The notes: generated by a model from the sequence alone, not told the origin. DNA of 64,000 nucleotides from Psoroptes ovis (GCA_002943765.1 PQWQ01000004.1:1736001-1800000), one strand, 5' to 3'; counted from the first letter of the stretch, positions 50,801-61,760 are shown. Program-made: numbers and translations.

Positions 50801-51677
50801 CGAAGATAAATATGAACAATGGGAATTCGTTGGATGTGATTTGTCATCACATTCCGATTTAATTTTGGAATTTATACAACCTCAACCGTATGACGAATTA
50901 ATTGTATATGAAAGCCATCCCTTTACTTTATATAAACAACAAGAAGATAAATTTTGTATGTACGAATACAGTGGCCCACGATACATGCTGTATAATCTAG
51001 AAAAAGATTGCGTAAAAAGACTCCATTTACATCCTCATCATAAGAAACGTTCAGAAAGTTTTATTATAAATAAATCAACAAGCTGTCAAGAGGATGATGA
51101 AATCGAAAAATTATGGGTAAAGAAATTTTGTGAAACAAAATCAAAATTCAATCAAGAAGAACTACAAATTCATTATAACAATAAATTTATTTTTGTATAT
51201 TGTTACAAACAATTGATAACGATCGAAAACATAACAAGTGAATGCGAAAACAAAATTTATAAAATCCCACAGAAGAAGGAGTTTATCGCTGGAAGTTTCC
51301 ATCACAGACCATCAGTACGCAAAACGCTGGGAAATCATTCATTCCATTTGTATGAAAACGAATTGATTGGGAAAAACTTATACAGTGGAATTTATAATTA
51401 TTCGATCCAAACGAAAAACATAGATCAATTACTAGCGGAAATGAATAATCTTGATGAACCTGAAGAAGATCGTTTTAATAAATGGTTGATGCTTATTCCA
51501 ACAGGAGTCTGTTTATTGATTATTATCGCTGGTGTACTCATCGTAATATTGAGAAGGATAAAATTGACAAAGAAGAAGAGAAAAATATTAGAACGATCGC
51601 AAGAATTCATCGAGTTGGAAAATCAAGCTAGATCACAAGGATCAAATAGCCCAGAAGTAGATGATACCGCTGTGTAA
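47844..51677 (+). CDS. Retrotransposon Pol (RT, RNase H, integrase) running on into Env
   Basis: Open frame of 1277 codons in the -1 frame relative to the preceding ORF, overlapping its stop. RT: YFTTLDISQGYYHV, LPFGLKNAPMIFQR, catalytic YIDDII. RNase H: IYTDASLKGIGAVL, ASELECLAILEAV, TDHKPLESL. Integrase: zinc-binding HHEFGHIGSVHLYEHY with CEVC, catalytic Asp in HIDTIGGF-to-AIDAFTRF and ADQYPAIKGTEF, Glu in HPSSNGIVERVNQ, then a GPF/Y-type end (RFEGPFPVIDKEGN). The frame then continues without a stop into an Env-like protein from about codon 754. It has no ATG of its own near the start and would need a frame change or processing from a longer product. Elements of this type encode their own reverse transcription and integration machinery. 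Confidence 0.9.
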   Translation: MNDVTIVEHYPMPKISDIDERLINSTYFTTLDISQGYYHVMIDPDDRGKTGFVTKYDQYQWKRLPFGLKNAPMIFQRIIWSLIKRNNLHMYCHNYIDDIIIFSRTKKEHLTHLDNVMNVLLKENIKLKLSKCIFGMKSIIFLGHKISEHGIAPCRSNIEAIVKAEPPKNLKDLRGFLGKINYYHKFIPNRAEKTYYLTELLKKNQKWEWTENQQKEFENLKNLLIKEPILKLFNPKFEIKIYTDASLKGIGAVLKQIHPNEQEYPVAYFSKKLLPYQQRYSASELECLAILEAVEYWHYWLIGQKFTIVTDHKPLESLKKIKKPKTRLFNWALRLSSYQFTIVYRKGADNQEADYLSRHPIHDLEEMAKAPMIMFTNLWEDTDKIIAIQKNYNPKQLNKCYEKNGIIYRKKKNFEQIFIPKAEAENELRRIHHEFGHIGSVHLYEHYSRRYYTPDIMKIIKKVVQNCEVCNITKKNSYRFGFMGQIGPAKLPFEIIHIDTIGGFQSFGSNKRFLHLAIDAFTRFIWIICSKTQTAKDMINLVKKIQSVTKPKLIIADQYPAIKGTEFKTYLKRNNIGIMFIPRDHPSSNGIVERVNQTICDRIRHKIYETSKEKRTLSWATHAAKAAEEYNKTIHSVTKYSPLFLLTGYDAEEILGPEEVVEARKIAFQNSNLMHEKNKKKYDETRKELPLEIIDEVYVSKGNALNRKKLDARFEGPFPVIDKEGNTMLKIQKKGKLEKVHISQVKPKFHPFNMVLLTLLMLIHLANGKYEPSVADPIVWEKTDHTITKELVNTYYYIRLVNPCSILKRTDRRFECNARYDFWIMETINKNCDKINITYDDFMEENRRRKRFVGSILKGTKFLFENYDKVLHIGQTIVGFVTNWFERKKIKSLKETQRKQQEQIKVLMNSQKEILKEMVDKLDKMGEIQMNNRKTMEDLIDGLHYDLMVGSQMVTISQNLKKFFNELARGIIPIEFELLFPGIVTSEDKYEQWEFVGCDLSSHSDLILEFIQPQPYDELIVYESHPFTLYKQQEDKFCMYEYSGPRYMLYNLEKDCVKRLHLHPHHKKRSESFIINKSTSCQEDDEIEKLWVKKFCETKSKFNQEELQIHYNNKFIFVYCYKQLITIENITSECENKIYKIPQKKEFIAGSFHHRPSVRKTLGNHSFHLYENELIGKNLYSGIYNYSIQTKNIDQLLAEMNNLDEPEEDRFNKWLMLIPTGVCLLIIIAGVLIVILRRIKLTKKKRKILERSQEFIELENQARSQGSNSPEVDDTAV
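50103..51677 (+). CDS. Env-like membrane glycoprotein of the retrotransposon (in frame with Pol)
   Basis: From ATG 50103 the frame gives 524 residues laid out like an errantivirus Env or baculovirus F-type fusion protein. A hydrophobic signal-like start (MVLLTLLMLIHLANG) is followed by Cys-containing ectodomain segments and a basic furin-like site (RRRKR near 50383-50397) leading into a small hydrophobic region. Then come a long heptad-rich helix (KSLKETQRKQQEQIKVLMNS), more cysteines with N-glycosylation sequons, and a single transmembrane segment near 51485-51555 ending in a basic cytoplasmic tail. In most env-bearing gypsy elements this gene has its own frame and a spliced mRNA; here it is a direct continuation of Pol. 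I have not identified splice sites for a subgenomic message. Whether it is functional is unknown. Confidence 0.75.
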   Translation: MVLLTLLMLIHLANGKYEPSVADPIVWEKTDHTITKELVNTYYYIRLVNPCSILKRTDRRFECNARYDFWIMETINKNCDKINITYDDFMEENRRRKRFVGSILKGTKFLFENYDKVLHIGQTIVGFVTNWFERKKIKSLKETQRKQQEQIKVLMNSQKEILKEMVDKLDKMGEIQMNNRKTMEDLIDGLHYDLMVGSQMVTISQNLKKFFNELARGIIPIEFELLFPGIVTSEDKYEQWEFVGCDLSSHSDLILEFIQPQPYDELIVYESHPFTLYKQQEDKFCMYEYSGPRYMLYNLEKDCVKRLHLHPHHKKRSESFIINKSTSCQEDDEIEKLWVKKFCETKSKFNQEELQIHYNNKFIFVYCYKQLITIENITSECENKIYKIPQKKEFIAGSFHHRPSVRKTLGNHSFHLYENELIGKNLYSGIYNYSIQTKNIDQLLAEMNNLDEPEEDRFNKWLMLIPTGVCLLIIIAGVLIVILRRIKLTKKKRKILERSQEFIELENQARSQGSNSPEVDDTAV

Positions 51678-51743
51678 ACGAAATTGATGTCAATCCAAAA
51701 TAAAGTTGCGCTTTTTCACCCCCCCCCGTATTGTTTTTTTTTT

Positions 51744-51753
51744 AGAGGGGAGA
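51744..51753 (+). other. Polypurine tract of the retrotransposon
   Basis: AGAGGGGAGA directly before the TG of the 3' LTR, preceded by a T-rich box: the expected plus-strand primer site for reverse transcription. A run of nine or ten C lies slightly upstream near 51718-51727. Confidence 0.8.
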
Positions 51754-52190
51754 TGTAATAGAAATGGTAGTTATTGATCTAAAGAGATGTTATTTAACAT
51801 CATTAATTTTTAAATCGTTAGCTTAATGATGATAATGTTTAGCTGATTACCATATTTGGCAAAAATTCCAATCTAATCACATTGGCTAAACATGCACATC
51901 ATTATGATTTAAAGTATTCAAAACATCCTCGATTTAATTACCTTTCTATCACATTCCTTTCTCATAATGTATATATTTTCCGTCATTTTAATCAAAATTG
52001 TCAATTTTTCAATTATTATTCAGTCAGTCGTTATTTTCATCAAATGTTGTCATTATCATTTTTTATCAATAAATAAAACTTTTACGAAAAAAAAAAAAAA
52101 AAAACTTGTTGTTGTGTCAAAAATTTATTTCGTGAAAAAAGAAGGTTAAATTCAACCAAAAATTGCGCTCACCACCACGTATATCTTATA
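51754..52190 (+). repeat. 3' LTR (437 bp)
   Basis: Direct copy of the 5' LTR, three bases longer in the A-run near 52087-52104. Followed by TATA (52191-52194), the right copy of the target duplication. Confidence 0.93.
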
Positions 52191-52194
52191 TATA
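52191..52194. repeat. Target-site duplication, right
   Basis: TATA directly after the 3' LTR, matching 45076-45079. Confidence 0.55.
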
Positions 52195-55100
52195 CATGTT
52201 TAAATTTGTGTGCATGAACATGCAAAACATCAATTATTGAAAAATCAAATTGTGAATCGAGAATAGACAGAGAATTTATTGTTGTTTCTCAGAATAATTT
52301 TGATTCAAACACAAATGTGATCTGTATTTATTTGTGATTTGAATTCATTATTCGATATTCAGCAGCGAACAATGTGAAGCAATGATAGATATGGAAAAAT
52401 TTATATCTCATTAACATAAAGGAAACATATTTGTTCAAATGTTCATATTCAAATATTCGAATGTCGATGAATTGATTTTTGATTCAAAAATCTTTTCAAT
52501 TGAAAAAAAGAATAAAAATGAAAACATTCATTTCTAAATGTCGAAAAATCAAAAAGCATTTGTATTTATGTGTATGTTGTCCAATAGATATATTTCGATA
52601 TAAATAATCATTGATCAATCAAAATAATGAATCAATTTTGATTTTTCAATTTGAAATTTCTATCATGTGATTTCTAGCCAAATATTGAACAATCAATGAT
52701 GTACAATAACAATTTATGTATGGATGTAGACACAAAATGATTATGATTTTTTTAAGACTAAATATGTCCCATTAATCAGAATATTAGAGATGTTTGAAAT
52801 AAGTGTTAATAATAGCAATAATTCAAGTTAATTTACTTGCACTAAAATTATTAATTTTTTCCCATCACTAGACCAATATCCAAATCACAATAGTAGTAAC
52901 GGTAATGATGATGATAATGATTGTAAAATCCATTCAAGTTTAAATTGAGTCCATTCGGATTTGTATCATTAATAATATTATCACCATTATAATTCTATTA
53001 GAATTGTATTCAATATTTGAATATATTTGAAAGGTTTCGTCATGAGCAACATGAATATATTGGTTGTAAGGTGAGCTGAGACATGAATATGAATGTAAAT
53101 ATGATCAATGTATCTCGATATGCATGAATACGATAATTTGAAAAATAAACATAATGTCGCGCAAATAATGATAATAATTTGATCAGAATCAAATATTATT
53201 ATGTTATTACATATTAACAGTCAATGATTTTTACATTTTTACTTTTTGTGATTATTATTGTAATGGTCTTTGTTTAGTTTCATAACTTTTTTTTGTTAAG
53301 CCTACACACATTTACGATTGAATATACGAGTACAATGTGAGTATAATTGGAATTATATTTTGAGAATTAATAAGAAAATAATGATCATAATAATAATAAT
53401 GGTAGCAAATTATGAATTTTTAATGATGGAAAATCTTGTTGTATACATAAGACTGACCAATGTGTATGCATGAATGAAGTTTGATATTTGTTAAGTAAAC
53501 AATGGTAAATATTATCGATAATAATCTAAGATTATTTTTATATTGTCAATATATTCAATATGTATGAGTTATAACGTTTGTAAATATGCGTTCATGGATT
53601 TTATAAATCAATATTACAAAAGCTAAACTGTGTATTTATATGTGAAAATTTTCAATTTAAAATTTTGTTTTTCTCCTGAAAATCAAACAATGAACATCAT
53701 CATATATCAATATATATGATTCAAATGTTATAATTTCAATTTCAATTTATCTATCATTCCATACATATTTGAATGTTATATGATTAATTTCCGATCACAT
53801 AATGCAATACAAAAAAGAGATGTTTGAAGCATGAAATTACAAAAAAAATGTAAAATGAAATAATTCAAGTTTATCATTATCAATGAATATAGATAAATAG
53901 ATATCGAAATATCGAAAACATCTTATGGTTCATTGGTATTTTGAATTCAATTTTTTTTTATTTTCAATTCATTTCAATATGTTTCAAATAAACACATGAA
54001 CACAAACAATGAGTGTGTGAATGACTTGTCAACAATTCTAAATGTGTCCAAAAACAAACAAATATATCCCAAAATAAAAATTCGATCCAAATGATATCCC
54101 AATCGAAAGAATAGTGGCTAGAATATTTAACGAATTTTGAAATAATTATGATAGCAATAATAATCATTTTAAGACGTAAAACAATTTCAACAGTCAAGCC
54201 AAAAGTTGAATTCATCGATGAATTCATAAATGAAAATCTTTTCATTTTATAATTGTCAACCGATGGCAAAGCGTATACATTATCGTACCCCTCTTGTAAT
54301 GGCAATAAACATTAGGGCAAAACAATGAATTGAATTGAATGAATTTACAAAACAGAATTCACTTTTAATGCACGTATGAACAATGATTTATTTTTGGTTT
54401 AATGAAATGGATTCAGATAATAATGAAAATGTTTATTTGTTTCATATATTTTGATTTATTTTCTGTGAATACATGTGTGTGTATAGATAAAATTATATGA
54501 TTTTCATTAATGAAAAATATAATTTGAATTCCATGAAAATCCATAAAATACAAGAATCGTAAAACAATAAATTATTACGCAAATATCGTTTCAAATTTTT
54601 ATTTCACAAATCTGTAAATTTTACCTGTAAAAATGATTTATTCATTCATCATTTGATTCAAAATTCCCAATCGACAATTTTTCATTTATCATTATCATTT
54701 TATTCGAAATTATTTTAATAATAATAACAACAACAATTCATGAGAGATGTAAATAGAGAATGGAAAAAAACAATTTAAATAAAATGTTTTCCAGAAATGA
54801 AATAATAATTCAAATTAACATGTGATATACTTGTGAGATTTTTTTCGTTCGTTTTTTTTGGCGTAAATCAAAACGTGAAATTAAAATCTGATATTCATAT
54901 TGAAAAATGAATTGGAATGAAATGAAATGAAGAAACGGAGTAAATGATATGAATGATTGAATTTTGTAAATTGGAAATGAAATAATGATAAATTTATTCG
55001 TTTGTCATTGAGAAAATGTGTGTTTGGAATTGAATCGAAACAAAATAAACAAGAATATAAATCAACTTGAATCAAAGGAATTTCATTTTTTGGTTGCAGA

Positions 55101-58100
55101 GGAACAATTAAATATAAATGAAAGCGATTTGTCATATGACATAATTTTTCTTTTTGATTTTAAATCAAATTCTTAGATTAAATTTCATTCTCGAAAAGAT
55201 GGAAAAGATGGAAAAATGACGATTTCTTTTGAAACAATCATGATTGATTATGTTTGATTGAAGCAGTGCTCATAAAAAAAGCTAAATCATATTATAACGA
55301 ATCGCATTAAATTAAAAACAAATTAAAGTGTGCATATTTATCGGAGGGTACATTTATTATTTGTTATTCATTCTGAATGATTTAATGAATAAATTGATGA
55401 ATATGGCAATCCTCAGAAAATTTCTGTGCAAATTCAAGTTTGACAGGTGGAATCAAAGCAAGAAAAAAAATATTTTGAAAAATTTTTGAAAATATGGCAT
55501 ACGGTTCATTAAAAGCAATACTAATTAATTATGATTTTGATTTGTATTTTGACTTCTGATATTTTCATTATCATTATTAATACTGTTTCTTCCATAGAAA
55601 TTTATTGAATTTTATTGAATCACACTGATGAGTGCAGTGCAGAGCAATGTACCTGATCTGAACCTGAACAGGTAAGATTGTCATGAATTTGTGAAAAACA
55701 AAAAACAAAAAATCATTTTTCAGTTGTAAAAATTCATTATTTTTTAAAATTTTATTTACGATTTATTTCAAAAATAATAAAAATTTCCTCAGAATTTTTC
55801 CACTTATTATTCTTTCATAAACTCACGTTGCACCGAAACAAATCGAATTGAATGATAATTGGCATTCTGGTTCTTATATTCATTTCTATGACTTCGATAA
55901 AAGGTGTATCGAAATTTCGAGCGAATTGTTATCACAATGAGTGCATAGTCAGTTCAAAGAATAAGAATACAAATTTCGAATTGACTCAATCAATTCAATT
56001 TCTTAATAAAAAAGGAAGAAATATCGTATATTGATTTGAACCAAAAAAAAATAATAATAATTAAAAGTTGTCGAAAATTTCATATACGACACATTATATT
56101 TCATTGAAATTTTTTCTATTGTTTTTTTTCGAAATATCATCCAAGGATATTAATCGCGATTGTAAAAAAAGAAAAAATTGTAAACTTGTATGATTTCACC
56201 TCAAGATTAATGAAATAATTTCTCCAAAAGATTTCAATTTTCATTGATCTAAGTACATTCAATAGAATATTATTGATCATGGTATCATATACATCATGCA
56301 CGGAATCATGCACTCTATGTATCAAATTTTCGCTATGTGTTTTGTCAAATATCTGAAAGAAACAACAAAAAAAAACACATCGATATCAATCATTTGGACA
56401 AAGTTTCTCATTCATTTTATCAGTGAAACAAGAATAATTTGATTCTTGATTCTGAAATTATATTCAAATAATCATAGATTCATTAGAATATTCACCATCA
56501 TTGTAATCATAATTATCATTCATTATAATTATGTAATTATAATAATGATGACGATAATGATTGAAATATTGAAATATGATCAATCAAAAATCAATTCATT
56601 AGTTATTGGTTGGCATATGCATATGCACTGAATATACTAATATATGAAACAATTTTTTTCCGTTTTGTAATTCAATATTGAACAACATTGTTCAGTTCTA
56701 TCATTGTTCAAATTCCAATTTTATTCTTATCATTTTATTTTGTTCTGTTTAGTTTTGTTGCCATTTATCAATTATTATTACATTTCAATTCATTTTTTTC
56801 TTGTTTATTCATTTATTTCTATTTATTTTCTCGATGATAACATGTAATTTTGAAAACAAAATAATTCAAATTATATCTTTGTTTAAAAAATATTTATATC
56901 TTAAGAATATTCTTAAATTCTTCCCCCAAATTCATGAAAATAATTGAGGGAAAATTTAAAATGTTTTTCCTAAGAATTATATTTTTCAACATTAAAAAGA
57001 TGAAACAAATTGAAATATCATTGATGAAATATCATCATTATTATTGTTGTTATCATTATAAGTACGAATATGAATGTGTAAAGCGATTATTCAAAAATAA
57101 TGCTGAGAAAAATGTTGAGAAAACAAAAATGTTAAAATGTACAATTTTCAATTGTTTCATATTTTCATTAATATTGTTATTAATAATATTGGTATTAAAA
57201 TATTATGATTATTATTATTATTTATATTGGTTTTGTTTTCAATTGTTTTTTTTTTAATTCGTTTGGTTTATTATTATTATTTTCGTTAAAATTCAATTTT
57301 ATGAATCAATATTGACATTATTATTATTATTATTATTATTGATATTATTATCGATATTTGGGTCAAACACATACAAATAAATATTCATTCATTTGTATAT
57401 TCCAAAAAAACGAAAAAATCAAAAAACAAGAATAAAAATTGAAAAAGAAAACAATACCAAAAAAAAACCAAATACCAAGTATTTCAATTTTCAAGTAATA
57501 ATAATAATAATAATAAATTATTACATCAATTCATTCAACAACGAATATTTTCAATCTTTTTTTCAATTGAATCTTTTGCATACATTCATATACATATACA
57601 TTTTTCAGTCTGGTAACAATTTTTTCCATGTTTTTCACTTGTGAATTGCAATTGTAAATAGGCAAAAACGAAACAAAACAAAACAAAAATAAGAAATGTA
57701 AAATTGTTTTTTTATTCTTTCATTTCAATATTCCATGTTTCAATTATTATTGATATTTCCAGAATTATTATAAGCATATTTTTTTTGTTCCAATTTTCAT
57801 TCCTCTTTATTTAATCAACAATCCATTTAACAATATTCAACAATTCATTCAATGTATTTTCAACAATTTTGTTATTTATTGGTTTTCTCTATTTTTCTCG
57901 TTTGTTCCGACCAATTCGATTCAATTGTACAATTCTTCAATTGTTTATAATCTTAGTATGCACACACACACACACACGCAGACACAACACTTATTCATAA
58001 TATTATTGAATGTATTTTTTTTGTGAATATTCGAGCATATATTTCGTGCGAGATTATGTAACACTTGTATGAAATTCAAAATAATAATAATAATAATTCA

Positions 58101-60012
58101 AATTGTAATAATCCTTTGATATTATTCAAGAAACGAAATGTAAAAGGATTTTTTATTTCATTTTTTTTTCGGGTTCAAAAATTTGAAATAATGAAAATGA
58201 AAAGCAAAATCCTTTCAAATTGTTTCGAATATTTTCACACAGAAAAAAAATGAAAAAAAATGAAATTAAAATGTATTTACAAGTGCAATTATTATTATTG
58301 TTATTGTCATTTGTTTATTGATTAATTGAATTGTATTGTGAATTGTAAATGAATGAATTCAATTGGAATTCAATTACAGCCACACTTTTAGACTAATTCA
58401 AAAATTTAATCTATGTGGCTTCGTAAAATAATGAAATGAAATGTACTGAAATGAAAAAAAATTGATAAAAAATAATTTTCAAGAGGGTGAATAATGCATA
58501 AGAATTTATTATTGATAAATAATGGTGGCATTAAACATGGAGAGATAAATTATTATTTCAAGTATGTGGCGTATATACTATGATACCAAGCGTTTGGCGC
58601 TATTGATTTTATCAAAGAAATTAACATTCTTGAATTGAATAGATTTCAAATATCTGAATTTTTTCATCAAATTTTTGCTTTTATTTGGTTTTTTCAATTT
58701 TTTTTCGAAGGTATAAGCAAACAAAGTCATTGAACAAAGCAAATGCGTTCAATATTAGTTCAATGTATGCATGATATGCTAATTAATCGATTAGCTAATT
58801 TGAATTCATTGAACGAAACAATGTACAAAGAATTCTTCATCCATAATTCTTACTTTTGTTTGTTTTCCAATCAATTTCGTATTCATTGTTCGAGTGCAAA
58901 TCTGATAATTTCATATTTTTACATATTTTTGCCGCAAGAACTATTTTGTTTCAAAGAGTTTAGATTAAGCTCATGTGATTTACATTTCATCATTGTTTCA
59001 ATGTCATTTAGGATTTCTTATTGTTTTGTTGTTGAAAACAATAGATGATTTCAATGAATTGAATGAATGATACCTGAAAGCAGAAAAATTCAAAATCATC
59101 ACCATTATCATTTATTATTCATGAAAATTATCAGAAAAAATTGTTTCTCCTTTTATTCAAATAGCTTTTCGATATTAAATATGTATCATTATTATGTGAA
59201 TGAACTTGTCATTTTTTCTATCAATTTGTTTCATTATCATTCAAGGAATACGCAAAAGGAATTTTACAAATGAACAAATCAATCAATCAATACAATTGAT
59301 TATGCAAAAACAAAGAGCAAAATATTTTTAAATTCAAATCGATTGATCGAGAAATGAATTTTTTTCTTTTGTTTTTTCACATTCAATAATTCATTCGTTT
59401 GCTGTCAAGAATTCATTTCAAAAATTCTTAGAAATTCAGTTTCTTGAACCGAGTTTCATGATAAAAATATTTGTTTCAGAAAAATTTACACAGAAGAAAA
59501 AAATTATGATAATATTTTATATGAACTATGATTTGAAAATATTTTTGAAAAAAATACATTCTTTTTTATTGACAGTACACCAAACAAACAGAATAAAAAT
59601 AGATATAGTATCAAGAAAAAATCAAAAATGCTGATGTTGTGCTTTCACCATCATTATTTGACATCAAAATATTACCAATTTCAATGTATTTCAATGAATT
59701 TTCAATGCTTTTGTATGTAAATAATAAATCGATAAAAAATTGAAACAATTCATCAGAATTCATCTTGGTTTTATTTGGTAATAGTTTTACACAGATATAA
59801 GATAATGGTTTTATAATTGATTTCAATAAATATTTGAATATATTTTTTTCAGATAAATTTTACAGTACTTTTTTCATGGAAAAAAGGTTAATAATATTTT
59901 CAAAAATTGTTAAAATTTGTATATAAAAACATATATTGTATTGTTGATATGAAAATTTTTCAAATATCTATTATCATTTGTATACTATCTTTCATTTTTC
60001 AAAAATAAAAAT
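52195..60012. other. Gene-poor AT-rich tract, right part
   Basis: 7.8 kb continuing the tract that the retroelement interrupted. No gene is supported. It has a (CA)n tract at 57960-57978, (AAT)n runs near 57325 and 57497, and two or three isolated short coding-like pieces listed under findings (53964-54305, 55628-55671, 55852-56034, 59611-59826). Base composition and frame lengths otherwise match non-coding DNA. Confidence 0.5.
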
Positions 60013-61059
60013 TCATTTTAAACGATTCTTGTTCATCTGTTGTTGCTGCTTCATTAATCGTTGTCGACGATGTTCATTGATACATTTTTCACGACGTTGT
60101 TGACGCATCAGCTCTAATTGTTCATCAGTATTGATCCACAATTCTTCATCATTGTTTGTCATTGATTCCCATGTGGTCATACTATCATTATTAATTTGAT
60201 TTTGACTAGAATTTTGTAAAAATTTGAAATCATTATTGATATTTGAATTATCGTCGATATCATTGATCATTATTTGTTGATTATTAATTGTTGATTGATT
60301 TATACGAAATTTTCTATCAATATTATTCATATTAAGCTCATCGTTTAGCTGATTATTGACATATATCTATTCGGATTTAAATTTTAGGAAATAAAGATTA
60401 AAAAAATTTAAATATTTGATGAAAAATTTGCACTAAATTTATCATTTACCGTTTTAGGTTTTTTAAACTCAGGAACCATATCCTGAAAATAATCTGGTTC
60501 ATTTTCAATTTTCTGTTGTTGTGATTGTTGATCCGTCTCGACATGATTTTCATGATTGAATGATGAATGTTTAGTAGCCTCTATCGATTTTAGGCTAGAA
60601 TTCGAATAATGATGAAACTCTGTGAATTGTTAACACAAAACAATTATTCAGTACATTTGAACCAATTTTTCGGAAAAAAAAGAATTTAACTTATTGTCAA
60701 TATTTACACAAACCTTGTTCAGTATAGCTTTGAACATTCGGAAATTTCGTTTGTGGCTGCTGTTGTGATTGTATTAGATTATCAATAGAATTTAATGGAA
60801 TCATTTTATTATCATATGATTGTTGTTGCTGCTGCGGTTGCTGTTTATCAACAATCAAAACAAATGAATCTAATGAATTCATATTATTCTGTTCTTGTTG
60901 TTGCTGCTGTTCAATTTGATTTTGCACATTATTATTAATATTCATTTGACGACGAAATGTTATTATCATAATTAATCGTTTCAAACAATTGATTGTCCAC
61001 CATAATGAATTTTTCAATTGTTTGAATAATAATTTTATATAAATAATAATTGTTGTCAT
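60013..61059 (-). CDS. EBAG9/RCAS1 homologue (Golgi/vesicle membrane protein)
   Basis: Three minus-strand exons, 61059-60714, 60619-60450 and 60366-60013, join in phase and give 289 residues (vertebrate EBAG9 is about 213). The N-terminus has the family's hydrophobic membrane segment followed by a basic patch (TINCLKRLIMIITFRRQ). The diagnostic ENEPDYFQDMVPEFKKPKT is split from the next block by a phase-0 intron. The C-terminus has a Trp-containing acidic stretch (TTWESMTNNDEELWINTDEQ) and then a basic Gln/Arg-rich coiled coil (RQQRREKCINEHRRQRLMKQ), in the same order as EBAG9. Extra length comes from Gln- and Asn-rich insertions. Vertebrate EBAG9 is a Golgi and vesicle protein that regulates secretion. 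Introns are 94 and 83 bases, as elsewhere in this window. Confidence 0.87.
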
Positions 61060-61760
61060 AACTAATCGTTTTGATTCTGCTTTCAGATTACAATATCAAA
61101 GATATGAATTCTTCCGTTTTTTTTTTTTTTTTGAATTTGAATTGAAAATTACTGGGATAAATTAGCATAAAAACAAAGATAAAACAATGGGAAAATATGC
61201 GAATTATCATTGATCATAATTGTTTGTATGTGAGTTTATTTTTCCCACATATCACACACACACATACATATAAATGTAAACAAATAAACAAATGAATAAA
61301 TTGCTTCATTTGAAGAAAACACTACCGCCAGCTATTGACGGTGATTTAAATTGAAATTTATTTATCAAAATACAAAAATTTATCAATAAAAAATACAAAA
61401 AAAAAACAATTTTTTATAATAACAAAATGAGATTTCATAATTAATTTATAATTTATAATAATAATGATAATAGTTTTAAAAATTTAAAAATTTTTCTTAT
61501 TATTTTTCAAAATAATAAATATTTTAAATTATAAAAATTTCATGTTTGTTTGTTTGTTTTTTACTTGTTTTATAATGGAATTTTTCGATACATTTATAAA
61601 TACTAATAATAATAATAATAATAATTAATAATGATAATAAAATGATGATCAATTATAATCAAAAGTATGTATGTGATGAATGTCCAATGAATTTATAATG
61701 ATGAATGTCTCATGATTAACGATTCCGAAATTTTTACTTTTTTGTTGAAATTAATTCAAA
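61060..61760. other. Intergenic between EBAG9-type gene and PAK
   Basis: 700 bases of AT-rich spacer, holding the EBAG9-type promoter and the PAK 3' UTR (both genes are on the minus strand). It has a short CACACACACA tract near 61255-61264, an (AAT)n run near 61605-61623 and a T17-like run near 61118. No gene. Confidence 0.5.

Larger units (their letters stand above)
45080..52190 (+). mobile_element. Ty3/gypsy LTR retrotransposon (Metaviridae) with an env-like gene
   Basis: A 7.1-kb element bounded by direct LTRs that differ, as far as I can see, only in the length of one A-run. Internal order is Gag with zinc knuckles, aspartic protease, reverse transcriptase, RNase H, integrase with HHCC and DDE motifs, then an Env-like glycoprotein. 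This is the plan of errantiviruses and related env-bearing gypsy elements. A polypurine tract abuts the 3' LTR. No standard TGG-type tRNA primer site follows the 5' LTR. The coding part is interrupted only by one frame change in RT. It looks like a recent insertion and is the only intact mobile element in the window. Confidence 0.95.

Noticed and set aside
53964..54305. 113-codon minus-strand ORF starting MPLQEGYDNVYALPSVDN
   Set aside because: Only the first 20 codons look coding; the rest is chance hydrophobic sequence with no donor site that would make the start an exon.
58743..59048. 101-codon plus-strand ORF
   Set aside because: No domain, signal or splice context; composition fits chance reading of T-rich DNA.
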